A stretch of DNA of 64,000 bases. It comes from Sinorhizobium saheli (lineage in GTDB: Bacteria; Pseudomonadota; Alphaproteobacteria; Rhizobiales; Rhizobiaceae). The position numbers were made by a program, and so were the translations under genes. Of this stretch, positions 8,992 to 18,560 are shown piece by piece. Positions within the stretch are counted from its first letter, which is position 1. Every line of letters begins with the position of its first letter. The notes beneath the pieces are model-generated. The model worked only from the letters and a program-made list of their open reading frames with translations. It was not told the origin of the DNA and did not search any database. The stretch lies in NCBI RefSeq assembly GCF_001651875.1, contig NZ_LNQB01000094.1, positions 1 to 64,000 on the forward strand. Direction: 5' to 3'.

Positions 8992-9932
8992 TCGGCGACA
9001 ACCCGCGGATCGAACAAGGGATAGAGCAGGTCGACGACCAAATTGACCAGCACATAGGAAAGCGAAACGAACAGGAGACATCCCTGGATGACGGGGTAAT
9101 CTCGAGCAAAAATGCTATCGACCATCAGACGACCGAGACCCGGGATGGTGAAGACCGTCTCGATGACGGCAATGCCGCCGAGCAGATTGCCAAGGATGAG
9201 GCCGATGACCGTCCAGGTCGGACCGAAGGCATTCTTGAAGGCGTGCCGCCAAAGGACGGCACTTTCGGATAGACCTTTCGCCCGGGCGTGGGTGATGTAG
9301 TCGAGACGCAGGACTTCCAGCGTCGAGGCGCGTGCCATGCGGATTAAGACACCCATCTCGTGAATGACCAGGGTCATAATCGGCAGCACGAGGTAGAGCA
9401 GACCACCGGTGAGATTGCTGCCGACCGAAACATAGCCCAGGACAGGCAACCAACTGAGTTTCAGACCAAACCACAGCAGCAAAAGGAGCCCGAGCCAGAA
9501 TGTAGGGATCGACAGGAGGATTGTGGCCGTACCGACCAGCGCCAGGTCGGTCAGGCTGTTCTGCCGCCAGGCGGCGATGACGCCGGCCGGCACGGCGATG
9601 AGGCTCGCCAGAAGGACGGCGACGACGACGATTTCGGCGCTAACCAGGAAGCGCGACACGACGAGCGGCAGAACCGCCTCGTCATTGACGATAGAGCGGC
9701 CGAAATCACCCTGCACGACATTACCGGTCCAGATGAGGAACTGTTCCGGGAGCGATTTGTCGAGGCCCAGTTCGGAGTGCATCGCCGCGATCTGATCTGG
9801 CTGCGCCATGTCACCCAGCATGAGGGCCGCCGGATCGCCGGGTATGAAGCGGATCAGCGCGAAAACCGTCACCGAAACGAGCACGATCGTCGGCAATGCC
9901 ATCAAAAGGCGGTTCAGAACGAATTTCAGCAT
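8988..9932 (-). CDS. Peptide ABC transporter permease, DppB type
   Basis: 314 residues starting MLKFVLNRLLMALPTIVLVS; the start at 9932 is preceded by GGGGAAC, and a longer reading would add a non-conserved leader. It shows DppB hallmarks: the N-terminal RLL..P helix, FIPGDPAALMLG, the EAA loop (LRLDYITHARAKGLSESAVL) and the C-terminal LLYPLFDPRV. It is the first transporter gene of the leftward operon and follows the two LysR genes after a 177-bp gap that should hold the operon promoter. Confidence 0.92.
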   Translation of the reverse strand: MLKFVLNRLLMALPTIVLVSVTVFALIRFIPGDPAALMLGDMAQPDQIAAMHSELGLDKSLPEQFLIWTGNVVQGDFGRSIVNDEAVLPLVVSRFLVSAEIVVVAVLLASLIAVPAGVIAAWRQNSLTDLALVGTATILLSIPTFWLGLLLLLWFGLKLSWLPVLGYVSVGSNLTGGLLYLVLPIMTLVIHEMGVLIRMARASTLEVLRLDYITHARAKGLSESAVLWRHAFKNAFGPTWTVIGLILGNLLGGIAVIETVFTIPGLGRLMVDSIFARDYPVIQGCLLFVSLSYVLVNLVVDLLYPLFDPRVVAE

Positions 9933-10109
9933 TTTTGTTCCCCGCGAGTGGCAACGGACAGTACCCGGTGCCATCGGTTTCGTTGCGCAGACTATGATCG
10001 AATGAAGAAATATCCGCAATATTATGCAGTTTTGTCATAAGTCTATGCGGAATAACGCAGCAACCAAAGCGAGCGTGATTAAACCAAGAATCAGGCTAGT
10101 AAGCTGTTC

Positions 10110-11015
10110 TTAAAAACATTTCTGGGAAAGCTGAATCTGCCGCTTCAAGGCGTCGCTGAGCGCATGGGCGGCTATCGAGAGCGGAGTACCAATCGCCCTC
10201 GCCAATCCGAATTCCTGTGTCGTGCGCGGCACGAAAGGACGATGAACTACCGGCAGGTGGCGATAGAGATTCGCATAGAAACTGCTGATGATTGTAACGC
10301 CGAGGCCATGCGCGACGTAGGAACAGGCGGAACTATTGGTATGCGTCTCGATCTTGACGATCTGCTTGACGCCTGCCCGCTGGAATGTCTGGTCGAGTGC
10401 CATGCGGTTCGGCCGTTGGCGGCCAATTAGAATGAGCGGCACGTCCCGCAGATTCTTCACCGTGATTTCCTCCAGCTCCGCAAGCGGATGATCCTTCGGG
10501 ACGACGCACACGTTTTCTCCGGTCGCGACGCGCTCGACCTCGATACCCGATCCGCTCTCGCCTTCCATGCGCAGAAAGCCGAAATCAATCACCCTCTGCT
10601 CGACCAGCTTGTTGATGGCGGTCGTCGTCTCGAAAAAGGTTTCGATCCGTACGCCGGGAAAATCGCGGATATAGTCGGCCAGCATTGCCGGCGCGAAATG
10701 CTCCCACATGCTGCTCGGCAGGCCGACGCGGACAATCTCCGGGCCGGCGGCACCGCTTCTCAGGTCCTCCGCGTGGCTCGACATGCGATCGACCGCCAGC
10801 AGTATGTTCTCGGCATGGCGAGCAAGAAGCAAGGCCTCGGGGGTTGGGACGAGACGGCCTTTGTCGCGCACGAAAAGCGACATCGAAAGATCCGCCTCGA
10901 GCTGCTGGAGCAGGCGGCTGACGCCGGACTGGCTGAGACCCATCGCCTTCGCAGTGGCAATCGTCGACCCCGTCGCCAGAAGTGTGCGCAGGACTTCCAG
11001 TTGCTTGATATTCAT
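10110..11015 (-). CDS. LysR-family transcriptional regulator
   Basis: 301 residues. The N-terminal winged helix-turn-helix (MNIKQLEVLRTLLATGSTIA, LSQSGVSRLLQQLEADL) is followed by a two-lobe periplasmic-binding-like effector domain. It lies directly upstream of the peptide-transport operon in the same direction and 37 bp downstream of a related LysR gene. It probably controls the transport module, since LysR proteins usually act on adjacent genes. The inducer is unknown. Confidence 0.88.
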   Translation of the reverse strand: MNIKQLEVLRTLLATGSTIATAKAMGLSQSGVSRLLQQLEADLSMSLFVRDKGRLVPTPEALLLARHAENILLAVDRMSSHAEDLRSGAAGPEIVRVGLPSSMWEHFAPAMLADYIRDFPGVRIETFFETTTAINKLVEQRVIDFGFLRMEGESGSGIEVERVATGENVCVVPKDHPLAELEEITVKNLRDVPLILIGRQRPNRMALDQTFQRAGVKQIVKIETHTNSSACSYVAHGLGVTIISSFYANLYRHLPVVHRPFVPRTTQEFGLARAIGTPLSIAAHALSDALKRQIQLSQKCF

Positions 11016-11052
11016 GCGCTTGCGGTCCCCCGGAACGGCACGAGCAGCGTCG

Positions 11053-11958
11053 TCATGCCCAGTCCGAAATGCTTTGAAGAAAAAGGCTGACGGCCCTGGG
11101 CAGCGGAGATTTCTCTCCGCTGATCAGAGCATAGGCAACCGGCAGCTCCGGTTCGAGCGGAATGAATCGCAGCGGGGGCGTGGCATATTCACGAGCGATG
11201 ATCTCGCCGACCAGCGCAATGCCCAGCCCCTGCGCCGCAAGCGCACAGGCGCTCGCGACCGAATGCGCCTCGAGCAAGGGGCGTTGGCGGATGCCGGCCT
11301 TGTAGAACAAGGCCTCAAGCTCGTGGCGAACCGGTCGCTCCCTGTTCAGCATGATCAGATCCTGACCCTTCAGATCCCCGACCGACAATAGCTCGCTCCC
11401 CGCCTTGGGATGATCTTTATGCAGGGCGCAAATGATCCGCGACGACAGGACCTTCTCCTGTTTCAATCCCGGGCTCATCAATGGTAGACGCGCGAAACCG
11501 AGATCAGCCTCGCCGTCGGCCACCATCCGTTCTATGGCTAGATAACTGCCGGATGCGACTTCGACGCGCATCGGACCGTTCGCTGCGAGAAAGTTTTTCA
11601 CCAGCTTCGGAATGCGCGTGGATGAAAGACTGGCAGGAAAGGCTAGCCGCAGCATGATCTCGCGCGATCGGCCGCTCTCGAGTTCCATCGCCGCGGTTTT
11701 CAAGGCGCGTAGCCGGTCGGAAATGGCACGGATTTCCGGGCCGAGCTGTAGCCCTTCACGGGTCGGTTGAAGCCTGTTCTTTTCCCGTTCGAAAAGCCGG
11801 ACGCCGAGATAGTCCTCCAATTGCTGCAACAGCCGACTGGCATTAGATTGCGATATCCCGAGTTCGGCAGCGGCGGCGATCGTCGATCCGGTTGCGGCGA
11901 TGGCGTCATAGGCCTCGATATGTTTCAAGCTGATCGCCGCACTGCTGTCGCGTGCCAT
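11053..11958 (-). CDS. LysR-family transcriptional regulator, paralogue of the next gene
   Basis: 301 residues from ATG 11958, chosen because GGGGATGG precedes it and the HTH then starts at the usual depth (LKHIEAYDAIAATGSTIAAA). The HTH closely matches that of the adjacent LysR protein: ATGSTIA and SRLLQQLE are identical. Both proteins are the same length, which suggests tandem duplication. It is divergent to the MmgE/PrpD gene (110 bp gap), the standard LysR-target geometry, so it may control that gene as well as the transporter. Confidence 0.85.
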   Translation of the reverse strand: MARDSSAAISLKHIEAYDAIAATGSTIAAAAELGISQSNASRLLQQLEDYLGVRLFEREKNRLQPTREGLQLGPEIRAISDRLRALKTAAMELESGRSREIMLRLAFPASLSSTRIPKLVKNFLAANGPMRVEVASGSYLAIERMVADGEADLGFARLPLMSPGLKQEKVLSSRIICALHKDHPKAGSELLSVGDLKGQDLIMLNRERPVRHELEALFYKAGIRQRPLLEAHSVASACALAAQGLGIALVGEIIAREYATPPLRFIPLEPELPVAYALISGEKSPLPRAVSLFLQSISDWA

Positions 11959-12067
11959 TCCATCCCCGATATCGATAGTCCTATCCGCAAACCGCATAAG
12001 ATTGCGAGCTTGCAGAAAGTTGAACATTTTCCGCGAAGAAACCAAACTCACGGAAGGACTTTCGTCA

Positions 12068-13435
12068 ATGGCCACCATTCTCCGGAAGATCGCAGAACAG
12101 CTCCTGTCTCGAACGACGTTCTCAAACCTTGCCATGGACCGGGCAAGGGATGCTGCAGTGGACACCATCGGCTGCATGATCGCCGGCAGGAACGATGAAA
12201 GCGTCGCCGCACTCACTCGCGCCTTCGGCGCGGAAATCGCCCAAGGCGGTGAAGCGCGCCTCGTCACCGGCGGCTCCGCCTCGTCGTCGCTTGCCGCGCT
12301 CATCAACGCAACGGCGGCTCATGCACTTGATTTCGATGACAATTTCCATCCGGCGAGGGCGCACGCTTCCGCAGTGCTGGTCCCGGCGCTGCTGGCGGTT
12401 CTGACGAGCGGCAAGGTCACGAGCGGAAGACGATTTCTCGAGGCCTATCTGGCGGGGCTGGAAGCGCAGGCAGCGGTCGGTTTTGGCGTCAACCCCTCTC
12501 ACTACAACAGGGGCTGGCACGCGACTGCGACGGTCGGGAGCATCGGGGCCGCGGCTGGCGTGGCACGGCTTCTAGGCGCCGACGAAGAGCGCATGGCTGC
12601 CGCCATGAGCCTCGCGACGAGCTTCGCCTGCGGCCCGAAAGGGCAATTCGGTACCACCGCCAAGCCGCTGCACGCGGGGATCGCCGCGCGCAATGCCGTG
12701 GATGCGGCGCGTATGGCCTTTGCGGGCATGAGCGGGAGACCGGATATTCTCGAGCGACCGCAAGGCTTCCTCGATCTTTTCGGGGGTGATGAGGCCAGCG
12801 GCTGGGAAGGTCTGACATTCGAGGAGAAGCATATCATCGAGAGCCGGGGAACGGTGACCAAGCGCCATCCCTGCTGCGCCTCGACCCACCGCGCGATTGA
12901 CGCACTTCTGGATCTGAAGCAGGAGCATGAGCTTGCGGCAGATGACATTGCCCTGATCGAGACCAAAGTCGGCCTATCGGCTGCCCGCAACCTCGCCTAT
13001 CCCGACCCCACGGACGAGATGCAGGCCCGCTTCTCGATGCAATATTGCCTCGCCACAGCTTTCATCAAAGGCTCCCTTAGCCTTTCGGATTTTACGCGAC
13101 AGGAGATCGAGCGGCCGGAAATCCGGGAATTTATGCCACGCATCGAAATGCAGTCCTATTCGGCCGAAGAGGAGAGAGGCGTGGAGCGCCTCCCGCATAT
13201 CGTCATGGTCACGATGCGCGACGGCCGCATTTACAGGAAGTCCCGCCTGCACGCGAAGGGATCGCTCGAAGCACCGATGAGTTATCACGAACGCAAAGCT
13301 AAGTTCACGGATTGCTTACGCTGGGCAGATCGGCCCAGTTCCGAAGCCTCTTTCCAACGGCTTTGCGCCCTGGCAGATTCTGAAACCCTGTCTTGTGACA
13401 ACGCATTCTGGAACTTGATCTCAGATGGCCGCTGA
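12068..13435 (+). CDS. MmgE/PrpD family protein
   Basis: 455 residues from ATG 12068, with GGAAGGACT about 7 bp upstream. Family features include DTIGCMIAGR, the HALDFDD motif near residue 88, GFGVNPSHYNRGWHATATVG and KRHPCCASTHRAIDALL. The family includes 2-methylcitrate dehydratase, cis-aconitate decarboxylase and iminodisuccinate epimerase, so a dehydratase, decarboxylase or epimerase acting on a polycarboxylate is likely. The divergent LysR gene is a probable regulator. The substrate is not resolved. Confidence 0.85.
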   Translation: MATILRKIAEQLLSRTTFSNLAMDRARDAAVDTIGCMIAGRNDESVAALTRAFGAEIAQGGEARLVTGGSASSSLAALINATAAHALDFDDNFHPARAHASAVLVPALLAVLTSGKVTSGRRFLEAYLAGLEAQAAVGFGVNPSHYNRGWHATATVGSIGAAAGVARLLGADEERMAAAMSLATSFACGPKGQFGTTAKPLHAGIAARNAVDAARMAFAGMSGRPDILERPQGFLDLFGGDEASGWEGLTFEEKHIIESRGTVTKRHPCCASTHRAIDALLDLKQEHELAADDIALIETKVGLSAARNLAYPDPTDEMQARFSMQYCLATAFIKGSLSLSDFTRQEIERPEIREFMPRIEMQSYSAEEERGVERLPHIVMVTMRDGRIYRKSRLHAKGSLEAPMSYHERKAKFTDCLRWADRPSSEASFQRLCALADSETLSCDNAFWNLISDGR

Positions 13436-13572
13436 TCCTGAAAAAGGATTAACGTCGAACCCCTGATATCATCAGGCCTCCTGTGTCTGACGTGCGAGGG
13501 TTGCATGCGTGAAAGCTTTGCTTCGTCGTATACGTATTATGAATTCACCACGTTTCCATTGCGATGAGGCAC

Positions 13573-14571
13573 CTATCTGTGTCTCGGCTCGAAAGAAATT
13601 TCCGTCACACGAAACCGCCCATCGATGCGTCTGCATTGCACGACAACGTCAATCGCGACCTTCAGAAGATCTCGAATATCATCCCGCTCCAGATCCCGAC
13701 CGCCTTCCGATTCTTTCACGAGGAGGGTCAATTGCTCAAACGCCAGCTCCGCCGAGTCCGCATGCACAGTCGTGATCGAGCCCGGATGCCCGGAATTGAC
13801 ATTGCGGACGTAATAAAAAGCCGTCCCGTCGCGCAGTTCCTGTAGTAGGATTCGATCGGGACGCATACGCAGGCAGGATTCTAGGAGTTCCTTCGCGCCG
13901 ACCTTGGCGCGCCCCTGCCCTCCCTTGGAATAGAGCAGCCGCACATGATTCGATTGCGGGATGACGAGCTCCGGCGTGTCTTCGATCGAAATGATCCGCT
14001 CACGATCCGGAATATGGCGAATGAGCGCTTTGGAGAGGGTGGTCTTGCCCGAACCCGTCGCCCCGGAAATTATGATGTTTTTGCGCGCCAGCACCGCCTC
14101 GCGCAGAAAGTCCGCATAGGCGCCCTTTCGATGCAGATCGATAAGTCTACAGTCCGCTGCGCCGATCCCATCGCTGGCGGGCGTCGCGTCAGCGAATAGC
14201 CCACCCTTCTCCAGGTCCTCCAGACTCAGCGTCACCGACGAGGGTTTTCGGATGGTGACGCTGACCATGTTCCTGGTCGTGGCAGGTGGGATGACGATTT
14301 GCACCCGTTCGTCCCCAGGCAGCGTTGCCGACAGGATCGGTCGGGTTTCATCGATGGATTGATGGGAAAAGCTGGCCACGGCCCGGGCAAGGCGTATCAG
14401 CTTTTCGAAGGTAAGCTCCGGCAGATCATGGGTACGCCAACCGCCGGCGCCTTCCGTCAGCACCTGCCCGGGCCGATTGACGATCACTTCGTAGAGCGAC
14501 GGGTCATCGAGGAACGGCGCGAACGGCGAGAGCAGTTCACGAACGACCGTCGCGTCGGAACCTTCGGTCAT
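13573..14571 (-). CDS. virB11: Type IV secretion/conjugation ATPase VirB11
   Basis: 332 residues of the hexameric traffic ATPase family. Walker A is GATGSGKTTLSKALIRHIPD; the Asp box region IISIEDTPELVIP, the His box SGHPGSITTVHAD and the Walker B-like DRILLQELRDGTAF follow. It drives pilus assembly and substrate transfer from the cytoplasmic face of the inner membrane. It is the last gene of the leftward virB operon, 10 bp after virB10, and converges on the MmgE/PrpD gene. Confidence 0.95.
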   Translation of the reverse strand: MTEGSDATVVRELLSPFAPFLDDPSLYEVIVNRPGQVLTEGAGGWRTHDLPELTFEKLIRLARAVASFSHQSIDETRPILSATLPGDERVQIVIPPATTRNMVSVTIRKPSSVTLSLEDLEKGGLFADATPASDGIGAADCRLIDLHRKGAYADFLREAVLARKNIIISGATGSGKTTLSKALIRHIPDRERIISIEDTPELVIPQSNHVRLLYSKGGQGRAKVGAKELLESCLRMRPDRILLQELRDGTAFYYVRNVNSGHPGSITTVHADSAELAFEQLTLLVKESEGGRDLERDDIRDLLKVAIDVVVQCRRIDGRFRVTEISFEPRHR

Positions 14572-14581
14572 CGCCCTTACC

Positions 14582-15754
14582 CTATTTCGTCACGAGCGTC
14601 GCTTGTGGGCGGAAATCCCCCAACACCGCCCGGTCCAGGACCTTGTTTCTCGGTTCGGTCACCCGCAATCCATAAACACCGGAAAAGTCGAGATCGCGGG
14701 CCACGAAGATCGAGACGAGTTCGCCCTGGTGCTTCGAGAGTGTCGGCGGAATATTGATCGATTGTTCGACTGCGATCGCTGCGGCCTGCTGACCGGCGCG
14801 TGTGGTGTTCTCAGCGTCAACGTCGCTGTTCTGCAGGCGGCTGCTGGCATAGCTTGTAGCGTCGCCGACGATGGAAAGGAGAAGCGCACTTCCGAACCGC
14901 TCCCACCAGTGGGTATCGACATAGCCGTCGACGCCCGCCCGGCCGAGCGCATCTGTCGCCGGCGAGGCCAATATGACGATGACGCCATTCGGAGTTTTCG
15001 CACGGTTCCAGAGCACGAAGAGCCGTTTTTGTCCACGCTGGATCCCGCCGCGGTATTCGCCGACCACTTGCGTGCCTTTCTCCATCAGCACGACCCGGCC
15101 ATTGTCCGAGAGGACGTCACGGTTGATCACGCAGCTTGTGAAGCCGGGCTGATCGGATGCCATGGCAGTCTCCAGGACACAGGGTATCGAGGTTCCCATC
15201 GCAACGATGAAATTCCGATTGCCGAGCGTGCCGGCGCGCGAGCCCTCAAGCTTCGTCGGCCTGAGCAGCCCGTCGAACCGCTGTTCGTCGGCGTCGGCCG
15301 TATTCTGACCCATCATGTTTCCAGCGAGCGGCAGGAAATTGCTGTCCGTCGAGATGGCAGAATTTTGGGTGTCACGGCGCGACCTCGCGTTTCTCGCTTC
15401 GCCGCTGTAGGCCATGACGGGCGCCCGGCGCGCCGAGTCGAGCAGCGGATCTTCCGCCTTCACCTCTTCTGTGACGACGGGCGTCGGCAGCTTCACTTCC
15501 GGTAGCGGCTGCACCGGTTCCACTTTCTCCTTGGGCGGTTCGAAGTTCGTCGTCTGTCGGATGACGACCCGCTCCGGCTGGGGATTTTCCTGTCGTTTGC
15601 CTTCCCCGCTCATCGACCACAGGGCGAAGGCGACAAAGGCAACGACGGCCAGCGCCACCGCGCCGCGCTTCAGGACGGGATTGTTGTCGACTTTCCTGCC
15701 GGGAACCGTTTCGGCCCGCTCGCCGGGAACCCGGCTTTCGTCTTCCTGAATCAT
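14582..15754 (-). CDS. virB10: Type IV secretion core protein VirB10
   Basis: 390 residues. A short cytoplasmic N-terminus is followed by one membrane helix (VALAVVAFVAFALWSMSG), then a proline-rich periplasmic linker (PQPERV...VQPLPEVKLPTPV). The C-terminal TrbI/VirB10 domain has TSIPCVLETAM, GEYRGGIQRGQKRLFVLW and AGVDGYVDTHWWERFGSALL. It spans both membranes in the core complex together with VirB7 and VirB9. Confidence 0.95.
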   Translation of the reverse strand: MIQEDESRVPGERAETVPGRKVDNNPVLKRGAVALAVVAFVAFALWSMSGEGKRQENPQPERVVIRQTTNFEPPKEKVEPVQPLPEVKLPTPVVTEEVKAEDPLLDSARRAPVMAYSGEARNARSRRDTQNSAISTDSNFLPLAGNMMGQNTADADEQRFDGLLRPTKLEGSRAGTLGNRNFIVAMGTSIPCVLETAMASDQPGFTSCVINRDVLSDNGRVVLMEKGTQVVGEYRGGIQRGQKRLFVLWNRAKTPNGVIVILASPATDALGRAGVDGYVDTHWWERFGSALLLSIVGDATSYASSRLQNSDVDAENTTRAGQQAAAIAVEQSINIPPTLSKHQGELVSIFVARDLDFSGVYGLRVTEPRNKVLDRAVLGDFRPQATLVTK

Positions 15755-15763
15755 GACAACTCC

Positions 15764-16615
15764 CTACTGTGCCGTGACTTCGGTCTTCACGACACGCTCT
15801 ACCAACGGCGAGGTCGTGTCGGTATCAGGATTGATGCCGAAGCGGTCGTAGGCTTCGTTGAAGACGCAGAGCACGTCCCCACCGCTCCGCAGAATGAACT
15901 TTCGACTGATCGCGTGGACGAGGACAAGGTTGCCGTCGACGGACTTCGGAACCAGGCTCTCGCTGCCGTCCGAGTTCTCGATGTAGATGGCTGGCATTTC
16001 CTGGTTGCCAATGAAGGCAAAGGTCGTGACCTTGCCATTGTCGTAGACCGATTGCGGCTCCAGCGCCTGCGCCCCTTGCGCCGAATAGCGCCAGTTCCGC
16101 GGTCCATAGGCCTCATGAATGGCCAGCACGCTGTCGGCTTCCTTCGCCTGGGCAGCGAGCGCGCGCGCCGCCGCGGCATGGCGCTGACGCTCGGCCTCAT
16201 CGGCCGGATAGCGATACTTGACGTAAAAGTAGGTGTTCTGGCCCGCCTCCACGTTGCCATCCCGTACGGTCAGTTCCATCTGGTAGCTTCGGGTAGAACC
16301 ATCGCGCCGGGTGGTCACGACGGAGATGTTGGTGACCGGCTGAATCTCCCGCGGTTTGAGAAACAGGATGTTGCCGGCGGGCGCCACCTCCCAGGCAACG
16401 CTGTTGCCGAGCGCGACATGCGCGATCTCCTCGTCAGCAGCGAACTCCACCTGTACCGAGGAGCGCAGCGAGCCGATGATGCGGGTGATGTTGTAGGGCT
16501 GGTAGTCGACGAAACGCACACGGCTGTCCTGCGATGCGCCGCGCGGAATTTCGAGGGCAAGCGCCATGGAGGCGGTGGCCGCAAGGAGGAGGGTGGCGAT
16601 GAAGACAGTCCGCAT
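15764..16615 (-). CDS. virB9: Type IV secretion core protein VirB9
   Basis: 283 residues from ATG 16615, which overlaps the virB8 stop as TGATG. The first 20 residues form a signal peptide (MRTVFIATLLLAATASMALA). The N-terminal VirB9/CagX domain (SRVRFVDYQPYNITRI) and the C-terminal VirB7-interacting domain (NWRYSAQGAQALEPQSVYDN, NEAYDRFGI) are both present. It forms the outer layer of the periplasmic core complex. Confidence 0.95.
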   Translation of the reverse strand: MRTVFIATLLLAATASMALALEIPRGASQDSRVRFVDYQPYNITRIIGSLRSSVQVEFAADEEIAHVALGNSVAWEVAPAGNILFLKPREIQPVTNISVVTTRRDGSTRSYQMELTVRDGNVEAGQNTYFYVKYRYPADEAERQRHAAAARALAAQAKEADSVLAIHEAYGPRNWRYSAQGAQALEPQSVYDNGKVTTFAFIGNQEMPAIYIENSDGSESLVPKSVDGNLVLVHAISRKFILRSGGDVLCVFNEAYDRFGINPDTDTTSPLVERVVKTEVTAQ

Positions 16616-17286
16616 CAGTTGATGGCCTCCGGATCGGCCCGGTATTCGCTGACCGCAAAACCGAGAGGGTTCACCAGCCGATCCGTCGACGACATCGGTG
16701 CGTTCACATAGGAGAAGGTGAGCGTCGCAACCCAATGGGTTGTCCGGACGTCTTCCCCGCGGGTGACCGTGCGCATGTACCGAACGGAGACGACATGCGG
16801 ATTGATCAGCGAGATCGAGGCGACGCTGATGCGCGCGGTGGCATTCCGCCCATAGGTGTTCTGCGGCGACTCCGGATTGCTGCCGCGAAAGGTGGCCGAA
16901 AACCGGGCCTGCTCCGGCTGGGTGGACAGAAGCGCGACGGTGCGGAAATTCTCCTCCGCCTCGCTCCAGACATAGCCTTCCCGGGCACGGACGTATTTCG
17001 CGGCGAAATATTTGGTCACAGCCTCATCATAGGTGCCGGCCGTTGAGGTCAACGCCGAGACGACATCGACGATGCCCGTCGACTTGTCGACCCGCACGAC
17101 GAACGGCTCCACCGTCTTCAGCGGGGTGAGGCCGGCGACGGCGAATATCGAAGCGCCCGCAAGAATGCCGCCTATGATGGCAACGGACCAGGCGATGCGC
17201 ATCGAGCGTTCAACCTGGATCATGCGATCCTGATCGAAACGCCGCGCTTTCTCGAAATATGACTTGAGTTCGTCCCCGGAGACCAT
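16615..17286 (-). CDS. virB8: Type IV secretion inner-membrane protein VirB8
   Basis: 223 residues from ATG 17286; a longer reading would overlap virB7. The short cytoplasmic N-terminus (SYFEKARRFDQDRMIQVERS) leads into one membrane helix (AWSVAIIGGILAGASIFAVA) and a periplasmic NTF2-like domain with the conserved NPxG-like FRGSNPESPQNTYGR segment. It nucleates assembly of the channel. Confidence 0.95.
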   Translation of the reverse strand: MVSGDELKSYFEKARRFDQDRMIQVERSMRIAWSVAIIGGILAGASIFAVAGLTPLKTVEPFVVRVDKSTGIVDVVSALTSTAGTYDEAVTKYFAAKYVRAREGYVWSEAEENFRTVALLSTQPEQARFSATFRGSNPESPQNTYGRNATARISVASISLINPHVVSVRYMRTVTRGEDVRTTHWVATLTFSYVNAPMSSTDRLVNPLGFAVSEYRADPEAIN

Positions 17287-17290
17287 GGCG

Positions 17291-17566
17291 TCAACCCTTG
17301 CAAGAACGATAGGATGCATCGATGTCGAGATGGGCAAAGGCGGGAGGTTCCCTGCCCTCTTCGAAGTAAGCCATGGCGACCGACTGAGACGCTGCCGGCC
17401 GCGCATCGGCCTGTTTCTGGTTGAGGTTGCTATTGTCTTCCCAATGCCACATCGAGCGATTGAGAGGACGGCGCGAATAGCCGTCGCATTTCGGGAGAGG
17501 ATAGGTCAGTGAAGCGCAACCGCTTAAGGCGGCGGCCATGCAAAGCAGCGGAATTGTTCTGATCAT
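17291..17566 (-). CDS. virB7: VirB7-type lipoprotein
   Basis: 91 residues with a lipoprotein signal (MIRTIPLLCMAAALSGCASL; lipobox LSGC) and a second cysteine (LPKCDGYSRRPLNRSMWHWE). It lies between virB6 and virB8 in the operon, where VirB7 is expected. VirB7 lipoproteins anchor VirB9 in the outer membrane. It is longer than the Agrobacterium prototype but similar to other rhizobial versions. Start ATG 17566. Confidence 0.8.
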   Translation of the reverse strand: MIRTIPLLCMAAALSGCASLTYPLPKCDGYSRRPLNRSMWHWEDNSNLNQKQADARPAASQSVAMAYFEEGREPPAFAHLDIDASYRSCKG

Positions 17567-17603
17567 TCCGGGAGAGCCTTTTTTCTTGTTCGTGCGAAAA
17601 GCG

Positions 17604-18539
17604 TCATGATCCGGAGCCTTTCGAGCTGAAGGTTCGACCAACGGCGCGGACACCGCGTCCGGCCGCACGGACGGTATGGGATGCTGCCCAAGCGAGCGTG
17701 CTTTCGTGGGCGTCGCGTGCGGCGCCGTAGCCGTAGGTCAACGACGCCCCGCCGACGGCGAGCGCCGACGCGATGCCCGGAAGCTGGTAGAAGACATAGA
17801 GGGCGGCGAGGCAGATGGCGCAAAGCGCGATCGGCCGCATCAGCACGTCGCTGTATCCCTCGATCGCCGTGAAGGTTGTGTCGATGCAGGTTATCAGCAG
17901 CGAGCCGACGGCGACGACGAGAACCTGGAGGATTACGAAGTTCGCAAGCTGCCCGATCCAGGCCTCGGTGAAACGCCGCGTCGACTGGAACATGGCGAGC
18001 GCCACGAAGATCGGACCGATCGCGAGCACGATTGCCAACGCCAGCCTGGCATAGAGCGAGACGATGTAGCCTATGGCGGCGACAATGAAGCTTGCGCCGA
18101 TCACGAGCATGCCGCTGGTGCCGCTGACGATGTCAATAGGCCAGGAGGCGCGCGCCCAGATCTCTTTGGCACACTGTTGCCCCTTGTCGAGCAGGCTGTC
18201 GAAGGTCGAGGCGCTCGGCGCCCTGCCGGTGTTCAGCGCCTGCGAGATTTCGCGTGGAAGCACGTCGAAGAAGATGTTGGTGACATAGGTCTGATATTCG
18301 CTGGCGTTCTCTACCAGCATCACGATCATGGCGAGCTTGATCGCGTGGAAGGCGAAATCGAGCATCGGTTCCTGAACCGAGCCGCGAAGAACGAGATAGC
18401 CATAGAGGACCACGTAAAGGGTGACCGCCGCCGTCAGGGGCCCCGAGGCCCACTCGGCAATGTTCGACGTTCCCGAGGAGATGAAGTTCTCGAGTGGTGC
18501 CTTGAACTGCCCGTCGATAAAGGCGAAGACTTGATACAC
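17604..18539 (-). CDS. virB6: Type IV secretion polytopic membrane protein VirB6
   Basis: 311 residues with about six membrane segments: LTAAVTLYVVLYGYLVLRG, IKLAMIVMLVENAS, GMLVIGASFIVAAIGYIVSL, LALAIVLAIGPIFVALAMF, FVILQVLVVAVGSLLITC and IALCAICLAALYVFYQLPGI. The GPIFVALAMF..TRRFTEAW stretch is typical of the TrbL/VirB6 family. It forms part of the inner-membrane translocation channel. It follows the EexN-like gene after 21 bp. Confidence 0.92.
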   Translation of the reverse strand: MYQVFAFIDGQFKAPLENFISSGTSNIAEWASGPLTAAVTLYVVLYGYLVLRGSVQEPMLDFAFHAIKLAMIVMLVENASEYQTYVTNIFFDVLPREISQALNTGRAPSASTFDSLLDKGQQCAKEIWARASWPIDIVSGTSGMLVIGASFIVAAIGYIVSLYARLALAIVLAIGPIFVALAMFQSTRRFTEAWIGQLANFVILQVLVVAVGSLLITCIDTTFTAIEGYSDVLMRPIALCAICLAALYVFYQLPGIASALAVGGASLTYGYGAARDAHESTLAWAASHTVRAAGRGVRAVGRTFSSKGSGS

Positions 18540-18560
18540 GGTTTTGACTCCGAGCGTTTT

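Noticed and set aside
8161-9024. Long plus-strand open frame over the permease and ATPase genes
   Set aside because: It is charge-rich and low in hydrophobic residues, has no family match, and lies antisense to clear DppC/ATPase genes.
13441-13572. CRISPR-like or terminator signal between MmgE/PrpD and virB11
   Set aside because: Only one short hairpin (CCTGAT-ATC-ATCAGG) is present, with no T run and no repeats. No CRISPR array was seen anywhere in the window.
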